A stretch of DNA of 8,818 bases from Pseudomonadota bacterium (GCA_023418705.1 JAEZYZ010000261.1:1-8818), one strand, 5' to 3'. Shown: positions 1 through 8,193, numbered from the stretch's first letter. The notes: generated from the letters alone by a model not told the origin. Numbers and translations: made by a program.

Positions 1-1882
1 TGACGAGCCGCGCGCCGCGCTCGACGAGCGCGGCGGCCGTCTCGTCCCCGCCGCTCCCCGTGAACCGCAGCGTGTCGGCGGCGTTCAGCGTTTCGACGAT
101 CTCGGTCGCTGTTTCGCCATCGAGCCCTTGCTCTTCGAGCCGCCCGCCGAGCTCGGCGCGCAGCACGCCGCGGGCCTTGAGGCCCGTCACCGCCTCGACC
201 GCGAGCAGCAGGCTGCGCTCGAGCGCGCTGGCGGCGTCGACGCTCCGCCCCGCGCGGGCTGCCTGTTCGGCCTCGGCGAGCGCGCGGGCAGCGAGCGTGT
301 CCTCGCGCGACCGCCGCCGTTCCAGGGCGTTGCGGAGCCGCGTGAGGCCGCTCGTGACGGCCCCTGTGAGCAGCACGGACAGCGGGGCCAGCAGCAACAG
401 CGGCCAGAACCAGGGCTGGTCGGCGATCCGAGCTCGGGCCGGCGCCACGGCGCCGAGGGTCTGGCGCGGCTCCGAGAGCGCGAGCAGCTTGTCGAGCGGC
501 GCCTCGGCGGCGATCGGCGCGGCGGCCGCCGGTTTCTTGGCGGGGTTGCCGCGCACCGTGACGGTGCCGAGATCGGCGCGCGCGGTGCGGTACGAACGGG
601 AGCCCGGGTTGTAGTAGGGAAGGGTGATCTCGCCGAGATCGATGTCGCCCGCCCGCTCGAGGTCGACGACGTAGCGGAACTGGCGGAAGCCACCGATGCG
701 TCCGTTGATCGGCTCGATGTCTTCGGTGGTGGTGGGCTCGTGGAAGCGCACGCCGGCCTGCTCCGGCGTCTTCAGCTTGTGGGGCAGGTTGCCGGTCCCT
801 TCGAGCCGCACCGACACGGCGACGGCTTCGCCGGCCAGCACCTCGCGCGGCTCGACCTCCGCGCTCAGCCGGAAGTCGCCGACGTCGCCGATCTGATAGC
901 CCGGCGGCCGGCCTTTCACCGGCGGCTCGACGACCTCCACCTGGATGGGCGCGCTCGCGCGCATGAGGGCGCCCCGACCGCGCCGGCCGGAGTAGCTGCG
1001 CCCGTCGAAGCCCATCTTCATGGGGCCGATCGTCAGCTGCCCGGATCGGATCGGAAACAGCGCGAGCTCGCGCACGCGCGCCGCGTACCAGATCTGATCG
1101 CCGATGGCGACGCGGTACTGGCGCTCGGTGTGGCCGTTCTCGAGCAGCGGGAAGCTGAGGAAATCCGGGCGCGGCGCCTCGGTCGGGGAGGACTCGCGGA
1201 ACGGACCCCGGCCGCCATAGGCGTACACCGAATACGTGACCTGTTCCCCGACGACCACGCGCCGCTTGCTGACGCGCGCGTCCAAGAAGGCGACCGGGTC
1301 CTTCGCCCTGGCGATGTCGAGCTCCGGAGGGTGCGGCGGCAGGCGATCGAACAGGTCGTCGTCATCCCCGAAATCGAGATCCGGAAAGCCGGGTAGGTTC
1401 GGAAACCCACCCCAGGGATCGAAGGGCTGAAACGGAAATCCTCGCCGCCGGCTGCTCGGCGGCGGGGTGCTGCCCGGGGGCAGGACCTTTACGGTCACGA
1501 CCTCTCCGTTCACGCGCGCGCCGTTGACCTCGACGCTGGCCGGGCCGATGCGGTAGGTGCCCGGCTTCTCGATCGACAGCACCCACGACGCGGTGATGCC
1601 CTGTCGCTGCTCGACGCGGCCGTTGACGATCGACACCTGCTGATTGGTCCCGACGCTCGGACCGTGCGCGGTCACGCCGGCGGGGACCGAGAGCCTGGGG
1701 GAGCTCGGCATCGGCGTGCCCGCGTCCGACAGCGCGCTCAGGCGAAGCTCGAAATTTTCCCCGGCCTCGACCTGCTCCCCCGTCACGGTCGTCTTGAGGT
1801 TCACGCCGGACTGCGCGCGCAGCGGGGCGGCGGCGACGATCGCCGCCGTGGCCGCTGCCAGCGACAGCGAGCGGGGGATCAC
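1..1882 (-). CDS. batD: BatD family membrane protein, 3' end outside window
   Basis: This is the last visible gene of the operon, open for 627 codons and cut by the left edge. The start is GTG at 1882, overlapping the stop of the preceding gene by 4 nt (GTGA), with GGAGG four bases upstream. Residues 1-23 form a signal peptide ending LRAQ. Three beta-rich segments follow at about 24-135, 190-318 and 325-445, with BatD-like strand motifs such as YRIGPASVEVNG, LTIGPMKM and EGTGNL. Residues 142-186 are a linker rich in Phe, Pro, Gly and Asp. One membrane helix begins at Trp491 (WFWPLLLLAP, to about 512), followed by a helical, charged cytoplasmic part. Known BatD proteins have this plan: a large periplasmic beta region, one helix and a cytoplasmic tail. 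The role inferred from family context is envelope partner of the VWA and TPR proteins. Family assignment is firm; molecular function is unknown. Confidence 0.9.
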   Translation of the reverse strand, partial: MIPRSLSLAAATAAIVAAAPLRAQSGVNLKTTVTGEQVEAGENFELRLSALSDAGTPMPSSPRLSVPAGVTAHGPSVGTNQQVSIVNGRVEQRQGITASWVLSIEKPGTYRIGPASVEVNGARVNGEVVTVKVLPPGSTPPPSSRRRGFPFQPFDPWGGFPNLPGFPDLDFGDDDDLFDRLPPHPPELDIARAKDPVAFLDARVSKRRVVVGEQVTYSVYAYGGRGPFRESSPTEAPRPDFLSFPLLENGHTERQYRVAIGDQIWYAARVRELALFPIRSGQLTIGPMKMGFDGRSYSGRRGRGALMRASAPIQVEVVEPPVKGRPPGYQIGDVGDFRLSAEVEPREVLAGEAVAVSVRLEGTGNLPHKLKTPEQAGVRFHEPTTTEDIEPINGRIGGFRQFRYVVDLERAGDIDLGEITLPYYNPGSRSYRTARADLGTVTVRGNPAKKPAAAAPIAAEAPLDKLLALSEPRQTLGAVAPARARIADQPWFWPLLLLAPLSVLLTGAVTSGLTRLRNALERRRSREDTLAARALAEAEQAARAGRSVDAASALERSLLLAVEAVTGLKARGVLRAELGGRLEEQGLDGETATEIVETLNAADTLRFTGSGGDETAAALVERGARLV

Positions 1883-3924
1883 TTGTCCTCCATACCGCTC
1901 ACCCGCCCCTGCAAGGCGCGGTTCTTGGCGTTGTGCTCCTGGAAGGTCGGCGCGCGCTCGAGCATGTCCAACATGCGCGCGTCCTGGTTGGCCGACTGCG
2001 ACGGCGGTTGCTGCTCGGGTTCGGGCTCCTCGGGCGGCTCGCTCCCCCCGTCTTGGTCATCCTGGCTCTGGTCCGAGCCATCGGGGCCCGCGTCCTCGCC
2101 GCCGTTCTCGCCGTCGTCGGAGTCGCCGCCGTCTTGTCCGCCGTCCTGACCGCCGTCGGGTGGGCCGCCGTCGGGCTGCTCGCCACCGTCTGGATCGTCG
2201 GAGCCGTCCGGCGGCTCCGCGTCGGGCGGACCCGCGTCGGGCGGTTCTTGCTCCTCGATGCGACGCAGCGCGATCGAGCGGTTGTAGGCGGCGTCGGCGC
2301 CGATGAGATCGCCGGCATCGGGCTCGAGCCCCGGGATGAGCTTGAGGGCCTGGTCGTAGTGGCCGACCGCCGCCTTGTACTCGGCGCGCAGAAACTCCAG
2401 ATTGCCGGCGAGGTAGTGCGCGCGCGCGCGCAGATCGACCGGCAGGCTGCCGTCGCCCCCGAGCACGGCCACGATCCTGAGCGCGCAGTCGACCTCCGCG
2501 CGCCGCTTCTGAGCTTCGACCTGTTGCTCCGGCGTGGGATCGGAGGGCGGCTCCTGGCCGAAGCGGGCGCCGTACTGCTCGCCGAGCCGAAACAGCCCGA
2601 GCCCCAGATCGAGCCCGGCGTTCGGCTTGTCGCGCAGCGTGGCGGGCGTGCCAATCTGCCCTTCCTCACAGCGGCCGGTGGCCAGGTAGTCGGTCAGGAG
2701 GTCGATCGCGTGCGCCGTGTTGCCGGCGTCGAGCGCGCCGATGGCCTCGTCCACCTTCGGGGAGTGGCGCACGAAGACGTCGCCGGCGTCGAGCTCGCAG
2801 CCGGCGAAGAAGAGCCCGAGCACGGCCCCGCGCGTCAGCGCCGCGCGGTCGCGGCGGCGCCGGCGCCGCCGCGTCGGCGCGACCTCCCCGGTGATCTGCA
2901 CCCCGGTCCGGCGGCGCGGCGCTTCGCCGACGAAGCTCTCGAGCAACAGCAGCAGGATGCACAGGCCGAGCGGGTACATGAACACGTCGGCGTAGACCGT
3001 CTCGACCCGCTCGGAGAGCTCCTCGGTCATCATGCGCTTGAGGTTCTGCGCCACGTCCCGGATCCCGGTGGCGCCCGCGCTGCTGCGCACGACGCTGCCG
3101 CCGCTCACCTCCGCGATCTGTGCCAGCTGCGCCTCACCCTCGGCGGACAAGGCGGTCATCAGCGGGCTGCCGTCGGCGGCATAGCGCAGCCCCTTGAACG
3201 TCCCCGCGGCGTCCACCTCCGGTACGGGCTCTGGGGTGCGCCCGCCAATCTGTACGACGTGGACGGTGATCTCGCTGAGGTGGGCGTCGCGGGCCACGGC
3301 CACCGGATCGCCTTCCAGGTCCTCGCCGTCGGTGACCAGGACCAGCACCCGCCGGTGCTTTTGGCTGAGCGGATCGCGCTGCAAGAGGTCCCGGCCCGCC
3401 TCCAGCGCGCGCGCGATGGCGGTGCCGCCCACCGGCATGTCGTTGGGGGAGAGCTGCCGGAAAAACTGCGCGATCGCCGCGCCGTCGCTGGTGAGCGGGA
3501 AGGCCATCGGCTGGCCTGCGAAGGCGACGGCCCCGAAGCGCGCTCCGGGCAGCGCGGCGATCAGCTCGCTGACGTCGGCCTTGGCCCGATCGATGCGTGA
3601 GGGTTTCACGTCGCGGGCGTACATGCTCTTCGAGTAGTCGAGCACGAGCACGACATCGAGGTTGGTCGCGGGGATCAGGCGCGTGCCGCGGCCGTACTGC
3701 GGCTGCGCCGCGGCCAGGAACGCCGCCGCGACGGCCAGCACCAGCAGGGCTCCCTTCAGCGCCCGGCGGGGCCCGGAGCGGCCCGTGAGCAACTTCGTGA
3801 CCTGCGCCTCGTCGCCGAAGCGGCGGACCGCGCGCAACAAAAGCAGCCCGCCGAGCACCAACAGCAGCGCCACCACCGCGGCGGCCGCGGTCCCGAAGAG
3901 CCAGAGCGGGGCGGCGAACCTCAC
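1879..3924 (-). CDS. BatB-type VWA protein fused in frame to BatC-type TPR protein (681 aa)
   Basis: One open frame holds what are usually two genes. The start is GTG at 3924 (GTGA overlap with the previous stop, GGAGG five bases upstream). Residues 8-31 and 57-73 are membrane helices. A VWA domain spans about 88-305 with a complete MIDAS set: DYSKS (Asp96, Ser98, Ser100), Thr168 and Asp199 in VTDG. A third helix is at about 317-333. This is the normal BatB layout and length. The chain then continues through seven arginines (352-358) and a lipoprotein-like signal, GAVLGLFFAGC (Cys376). TPR-like helices follow at about 392-417 and 497-558, then an Asp/Gly/Pro/Glu-rich stretch (559-641), and a tail (RMLDMLERAPTFQ) resembling BatC ends. 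No stop separates the halves. A possible internal GTG at 2901 (Val342) lacks a ribosome site. Either this is a true fusion or one base has been gained or lost near the arginine run. Domain calls are firm; the single-polypeptide call is less so. Confidence 0.8.
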   Translation of the reverse strand: MRFAAPLWLFGTAAAAVVALLLVLGGLLLLRAVRRFGDEAQVTKLLTGRSGPRRALKGALLVLAVAAAFLAAAQPQYGRGTRLIPATNLDVVLVLDYSKSMYARDVKPSRIDRAKADVSELIAALPGARFGAVAFAGQPMAFPLTSDGAAIAQFFRQLSPNDMPVGGTAIARALEAGRDLLQRDPLSQKHRRVLVLVTDGEDLEGDPVAVARDAHLSEITVHVVQIGGRTPEPVPEVDAAGTFKGLRYAADGSPLMTALSAEGEAQLAQIAEVSGGSVVRSSAGATGIRDVAQNLKRMMTEELSERVETVYADVFMYPLGLCILLLLLESFVGEAPRRRTGVQITGEVAPTRRRRRRRDRAALTRGAVLGLFFAGCELDAGDVFVRHSPKVDEAIGALDAGNTAHAIDLLTDYLATGRCEEGQIGTPATLRDKPNAGLDLGLGLFRLGEQYGARFGQEPPSDPTPEQQVEAQKRRAEVDCALRIVAVLGGDGSLPVDLRARAHYLAGNLEFLRAEYKAAVGHYDQALKLIPGLEPDAGDLIGADAAYNRSIALRRIEEQEPPDAGPPDAEPPDGSDDPDGGEQPDGGPPDGGQDGGQDGGDSDDGENGGEDAGPDGSDQSQDDQDGGSEPPEEPEPEQQPPSQSANQDARMLDMLERAPTFQEHNAKNRALQGRVSGMEDK
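1887..1891 (-). promoter_or_regulatory. Ribosome binding site deciding the BatD GTG start
   Basis: GGAGG lies four bases before GTG 1882, in the last codons (Met-Glu-Asp-Lys) of the upstream gene. The spacing is slightly short but usable, and the predicted signal peptide begins directly at this GTG. Confidence 0.75.
2002..2250 (-). repeat. Low-complexity Asp/Gly/Pro/Glu coding stretch in the BatC half
   Basis: About 83 codons (residues 559-641) encode short imperfect repeats such as PPDAG, PPDG, PDGG, QDGG and EDAG, ending in a Pro/Glu/Gln-rich part. The segment is strongly acidic, with no Lys or Arg. It separates the TPR-like helices from the short conserved tail and is probably a flexible linker. 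Related BatC proteins often have a charged linker near this place. Confidence 0.85.
2850..2873. repeat. Perfect 24-bp GC palindrome at the BatB/BatC junction
   Basis: The 24 bases read identically on both strands and are entirely G and C; the symmetry breaks at T2849 and T2874. The central codons encode the run of seven arginines (residues 352-358) between the BatB-type and BatC-type halves. In RNA it could fold back on itself or dimerise, and it is a likely place for polymerase or sequencing errors. Confidence 0.9.
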
Positions 3925-5084
3925 GGGAACCTCCGCAACACCAGCGCGCGGAGCAGCGCGTCGAGCGCGAGCAAGAGCGCGCCGGGCAGCAGCAAGAAGC
4001 GGTACAGCTCCTCGTAGCTCGCGACGCTGGCTTCGAACTTGGTCTTCTCGAGCTGGTTCAACACGTCGTGGAAGGAGGCGCGGAGCGCCGCCGCATCGCT
4101 GGCCACGTACATGTGTCCGCCGGTCTTGTCGGCGAGCTCCTTGAGCAGCGCGGGGTTGACGGGGAAGGGGTAGGAGACGTACCGCGGCTGCCCGAACAGA
4201 TCGAAGCCGTCCTGAACCTGGGCCATCTCGCCGTCGCCGATCTGGATGGTGAACAGCTTGGCCCCGACCACGTTGGCCAGGTGCGCCGCGTACTCCGGTG
4301 AAATCTTGCCGGCGTTGTTGTCGCCGTCGGTGAGCAAAATGATGGCTTTGCTCTTGGCGTGGCTGTTGCGCAGGCGCGCCGCGGCCACCCCGACCGCATC
4401 GCCGATGGCCGTCGCGCCGCCGTCGATCAGCTTGAGCTGCATCTGCGACACGAGGTGATCGAGCAGGTGGTAGTCGAGCGTCGGCGGCGAGAGCACGTAG
4501 GCGTCCTTGCCGAACACCACGACGCCGATCCGGTCCGTCTTGCGGCGAGCGATGAAGTCGCGGATCACCGCCTTGGCGCCGTCCAGGCGCGTCGGGCGCT
4601 GCAGCGGCCCGCGGGTCTCGATGTACTCTTTGAGATCGGGCGGCAAGTTGTCGAGCACGGCCTGCATGGAGCCCGACAGATCGAGCACGATCACCGCGTC
4701 GATGCCCTCTTCGTCGGCGACCTGCGGCCTCAGCGAGTTCACCGGTCGAGCCATCGCGAGCACGAGCAGCACGAAACCGACCGAGCGCACGACCCCGGGC
4801 ACGTCCCGAAGCCACGCCCGCACGCCCGACGGCCCCGTCTTGAGCGGCAAGAGCGTGCCGATCAGCAGGCGCGGGGTGCGCCGATCTTCGCCGAAGGTGC
4901 TGCGCCAGAAGAGCAGCGGCAACAGCAGCAAGAGAAACAGCCAGCGCGGCTCCTGCCAGCTCGCGTGCAAGAGCTCCGGGCCGCGGGCGAGCCAGGGATA
5001 GACGAGCGCCAGCAGCGCCGCGATCACCAGCGCCGACAGCAGCACCAGCCAGCGCACGAGCTTGCGCGCGCTCGCGGGGGTCAC
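3921..5084 (-). CDS. BatA-type membrane VWA-domain protein (387 aa)
   Basis: This is a membrane-anchored VWA protein. The start is GTG at 5084, overlapping the previous stop by 4 nt (GTGA), with GGAGG six bases upstream. Hydrophobic segments lie at about 11-32, 46-60 and 98-112, and one at the C-terminus at about 364-383. The VWA domain between them (about 128-345) has all five MIDAS ligands: DLSGS (Asp135, Ser137, Ser139), Thr225 in GGATAIGDA and Asp253 in LTDGD. It should therefore bind a divalent cation and a protein partner. BatA proteins usually have two helices before the VWA domain and one after; here there is one more at the N-terminus. About 20 residues (141-163) also intervene between the DLSGSM strand and the RLDGAK helix, where the family usually has a short loop. 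Its 3' end overlaps the BatB-type gene. BatA and BatB are paralogues; the BatA label rests on gene order and the DLSGSM motif. Confidence 0.9.
   Translation of the reverse strand: MTPASARKLVRWLVLLSALVIAALLALVYPWLARGPELLHASWQEPRWLFLLLLLPLLFWRSTFGEDRRTPRLLIGTLLPLKTGPSGVRAWLRDVPGVVRSVGFVLLVLAMARPVNSLRPQVADEEGIDAVIVLDLSGSMQAVLDNLPPDLKEYIETRGPLQRPTRLDGAKAVIRDFIARRKTDRIGVVVFGKDAYVLSPPTLDYHLLDHLVSQMQLKLIDGGATAIGDAVGVAAARLRNSHAKSKAIILLTDGDNNAGKISPEYAAHLANVVGAKLFTIQIGDGEMAQVQDGFDLFGQPRYVSYPFPVNPALLKELADKTGGHMYVASDAAALRASFHDVLNQLEKTKFEASVASYEELYRFLLLPGALLLALDALLRALVLRRFP
3930..3934 (-). promoter_or_regulatory. Ribosome binding site deciding the BatB-type GTG start
   Basis: GGAGG lies five bases before GTG 3924. 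The reading frame stays open far upstream through batA, so this site and the GTGA overlap are what place the start. Confidence 0.8.
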
Positions 5085-6286
5085 GGCCGACCTCCGGCTT
5101 CGGGGGCGGCCTCGGCGGGCTCGGCACCCGCCGGCGGCGCGCCCGGGGGATCGGCGGGCGGCGCGTTCCCGGAGGCCGCCGGAGCGAGGGACCCCGGCAT
5201 CGTCTGGCGCACGATCCGTTCACTTTGGTCCAAGGTGGTCTCGCACTCGGCTTCGCTCGGCGTCAGGCGCGCGAACTTGACCAGGTCTGCGCGCCGGAGC
5301 AGGCGTTCGATGGACTCGAGATCGGGCACGTTGCTGCCCAGGCGCCGGAGCCGAGCGATGATCTCGTGCGTGGTGCTCTCGAGCCCGTCGAAGCCGTAGC
5401 GATCACCCAGGTAGCGGCGCAAGATGTCGGAGGCGCGGTCGAAGTGCTCGGCGTAGCGACCCACCTGGACGAGCCCGGCGTGCCGCAAGCTGTGCAGGTC
5501 TTCGAGCGCCACCTCCCAGGCCGGGCGCGCCGGCACGGGCGGCGGCGCCTTCTTTGGCCGCTTGCGCAGGTAGCGGACCAGGGCGGCGATCAGCGCCGCG
5601 AGCAACAGGCCGAGCAGCGTCGCCAGCGCGGCGTGTTTGGCGAAGGTCCACTCTTCGAGCTGGCGCCTCGGATCCGGGTTTGGCTTGGGTTTGGGATCCG
5701 GCTCGTTGGCGATCGGATCCTCGATGGTGATCGGATGCGGCCGGGTGCAGAGGGTGATCACCTCGCCGCTGGCGCGCGCCAGCGAGATCGGTAGCGGTGG
5801 CAGCACCAGCTGCTGGCGCCCGGGCTCCGGCGGCAGGGCAACGAACGGGATCTCCAGCGTGGTGGTGGCGCGCTCGCCTTGCTCTTGCACCGATGACTTC
5901 GGCCGGGCGTCGCCGTCCGGGCTCGGCAGGAAGAAGTGCCGGCGCTCGAGCCCGGCGAGCTCATCCCCCGCCAGCTCGCTGCGGACGCCCGCCGGCATCA
6001 CCGTCTCGGCGCGTCCGTGCTCGACCGTGACCTTCAGCACCTGCGCGTGCCCGCTGAGCCCGCGTTTGGGGAAGCTCTCGGTGAGCTTCGGGCGAGCCTT
6101 CCCCTCGGGCACCCGCTCGGTGCAGGTGCCGAACGCCTGCGGGTCGGGAGGCGGCTGCGGCGCGGTTCCGGCTGGCGCCGGCGACGTGGCGTTGGGCGCG
6201 CCGGGCGGCGGCGCCTGCGCCAGCGCGCCTGCCGCCAGAAGCCAGGCCGCCGCCCAAAGTCGAAGCGCGCCGCCCACCCGCGTCAT
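5081..6286 (-). CDS. Signal-peptide, single-helix protein: BatD-like outer half and DUF4381-like inner half (401 aa)
   Basis: The start is ATG at 6286 in an ATGA overlap with the DUF58 stop. Residues 1-24 look like a signal peptide (cleavage after ALAQA), followed by an Ala/Pro-rich stretch to about 50. Residues 55-195 look beta-rich, with a BatD-like ending (LVLPPLPISLA, then a strand and HPITIED) and two cysteines (55, 180) that could form a disulfide. A Pro/Lys/Asp linker (196-207) leads to one membrane helix (about 219-239) and a basic stop-transfer patch (RKRPKK). The inner part (about 255-364) is helical, with RYAEHFDRASDILRRYLGDR and a DLVKFARL motif, as in DUF4381-type proteins encoded between DUF58 and VWA genes in Bat operons. 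The last 37 residues are Ala/Pro/Gly-rich. It probably recruits or scaffolds the VWA proteins at the membrane (inference). The position and helical domain support the call; the outer domain is assigned by pattern only. Confidence 0.75.
   Translation of the reverse strand: MTRVGGALRLWAAAWLLAAGALAQAPPPGAPNATSPAPAGTAPQPPPDPQAFGTCTERVPEGKARPKLTESFPKRGLSGHAQVLKVTVEHGRAETVMPAGVRSELAGDELAGLERRHFFLPSPDGDARPKSSVQEQGERATTTLEIPFVALPPEPGRQQLVLPPLPISLARASGEVITLCTRPHPITIEDPIANEPDPKPKPNPDPRRQLEEWTFAKHAALATLLGLLLAALIAALVRYLRKRPKKAPPPVPARPAWEVALEDLHSLRHAGLVQVGRYAEHFDRASDILRRYLGDRYGFDGLESTTHEIIARLRRLGSNVPDLESIERLLRRADLVKFARLTPSEAECETTLDQSERIVRQTMPGSLAPAASGNAPPADPPGAPPAGAEPAEAAPEAGGRP
5091..5095 (-). promoter_or_regulatory. 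Ribosome binding site deciding the BatA-type GTG start
   Basis: GGAGG lies six bases before GTG 5084, inside the 3' end of the preceding gene. It supports GTG as the true start at the 4-nt overlap. Confidence 0.75.
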
Positions 6287-7164
6287 CGGTGCGCCCTGCG
6301 TGCCCGGCGAGCGAACAAGTCGCGCAGCGGCTTGATGTAGGGGCGGTCGGTGCGCACCACGACGTGGTCGAGGCCCAGCTTGCGGAAGACCTTGATTTGC
6401 TCGGCGCGCAGCGCCCGCATGCGGTGCGCATAGTGGGCGCGCACCTTCGGGCTGCCCGTGTCGACCAGCACGCTCTCGCCCGTCTCCAGGTCTTCGAAGG
6501 TCGAGAGCCCCACGTCAGGCAGCTCTTCGTCCCTGGGATCGACGAGCAAGACGGGGATGACGTCGTGGCGGGCGGCGGCCAGGGAGAGCGCCCGCTCGTA
6601 GTTGCTGCCGAAAAAATCGCTCAAGACGAAGGCGACGCTGCGCCGGCGAGCGACGCCGTACAGCGTCTCCAGGGCGAGCCCGAGATCGGTCCCGGTGCGC
6701 TCGGGGTTGGCGCCGAGGATCTCGCGCACGACGCGCATCACGTGCTTTTGCCCCTTCTTCGGCGGGACGATCTTCTCGATCTGATCGGTGGCCAGGATCA
6801 GGCCCACGCGGTCGTTGTGCTTGATGGCGCTGAACGAGCAGACCGCCGCCACCTCGGCCGCGAGCTGGGCCTTGCTCGCCCGGCGCGTGCCGAACAGCTC
6901 GCTGCGCGATAGATCGACGACCAGCATCACGGTCATCTCGCGCTCTTCGACGAACACCTTGACGTAGGTGTCGTTCATGCGCGCGCTCACGTTCCAGTCG
7001 ATGCTGCGGACGTCGTCTCCGGGCTGGTACTGGCGCACCTCGCGGAACGCGAGCCCCTGGCCTTTGAAACCCGACGTGTAGTTGCCCGACAGCTGCTCGG
7101 TGGCGAGCCGGTTGGTCGTGATCTCGATCTTTCGCAGGGCTTTGAGGAGCTCCTTGGGAATCAC
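6283..7164 (-). CDS. DUF58 domain protein with VWA-like fold (293 aa)
   Basis: This is a cytoplasmic protein with no signal peptide or membrane helix. The start is GTG at 7164, with AGAGGA six bases upstream, 34 nt after the moxR stop. The DUF58 signature is clear at residues 41-62 (REVRQYQPGDDVRSIDWNVSAR). A VWA-like core follows, with DLSRS at 84-88, Thr159 in GTDLGLAL and Asp183 in LSDFF, so a MIDAS-type metal site seems to be present. The C-terminal part (about 255-293) is basic. DUF58 genes almost always sit directly after moxR, and the family is regarded as a likely direct partner of the ATPase. Its stop overlaps the next start by 4 nt. The family assignment is near certain; the biochemical role is not established. 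Confidence 0.95.
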   Translation of the reverse strand: MIPKELLKALRKIEITTNRLATEQLSGNYTSGFKGQGLAFREVRQYQPGDDVRSIDWNVSARMNDTYVKVFVEEREMTVMLVVDLSRSELFGTRRASKAQLAAEVAAVCSFSAIKHNDRVGLILATDQIEKIVPPKKGQKHVMRVVREILGANPERTGTDLGLALETLYGVARRRSVAFVLSDFFGSNYERALSLAAARHDVIPVLLVDPRDEELPDVGLSTFEDLETGESVLVDTGSPKVRAHYAHRMRALRAEQIKVFRKLGLDHVVVRTDRPYIKPLRDLFARRARRAHR

Positions 7165-7170
7165 GGCAGT

Positions 7171-7176
7171 TCCTCT
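7171..7176 (-). promoter_or_regulatory. Ribosome binding site deciding the DUF58 GTG start
   Basis: AGAGGA lies six bases before the GTG at 7164, in the 34-nt gap after moxR. It supports GTG as the start. Confidence 0.7.
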
Positions 7177-7198
7177 GCGATCCGATGCAACAGCGGGC

Positions 7199-8185
<987 letters not shown>

Positions 8186-8193
8186 GCTGCCGA

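Noticed and set aside
128..1396. 422-codon plus-strand open frame opposite BatD
   Set aside because: The composition is Arg/Ala/Gly-rich without domain motifs, and the opposite strand carries a well-supported BatD with signal peptide, helix and overlap with its neighbour.
2899..2901. GTG at 2901 as a separate batC start
   Set aside because: It would give a 35-residue signal ending at the lipobox Cys376, which is possible, but only a CGGG directly abutting it precedes the codon. The GGGGAGG nearby lies downstream of it and has no start codon at a usable distance.
1933..3600. 555-codon open frame on the plus strand opposite BatB/BatC
   Set aside because: It lies wholly antisense to clear VWA and TPR domains, has no recognisable motif or ribosome site, and is the kind of long shadow frame very GC-rich coding DNA produces.
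1879..5223. Reading the BatB/BatC frame as a single 1114-residue protein starting near 5223
   Set aside because: The first 430 or so codons overlap BatA in another frame and encode only Arg/Ala-rich sequence. GTG 3924 has a ribosome site and begins the expected membrane helix.
4359..5399. 346-codon plus-strand open frame across two operon genes
   Set aside because: It spans a gene junction on the other strand and its product has no recognisable features.
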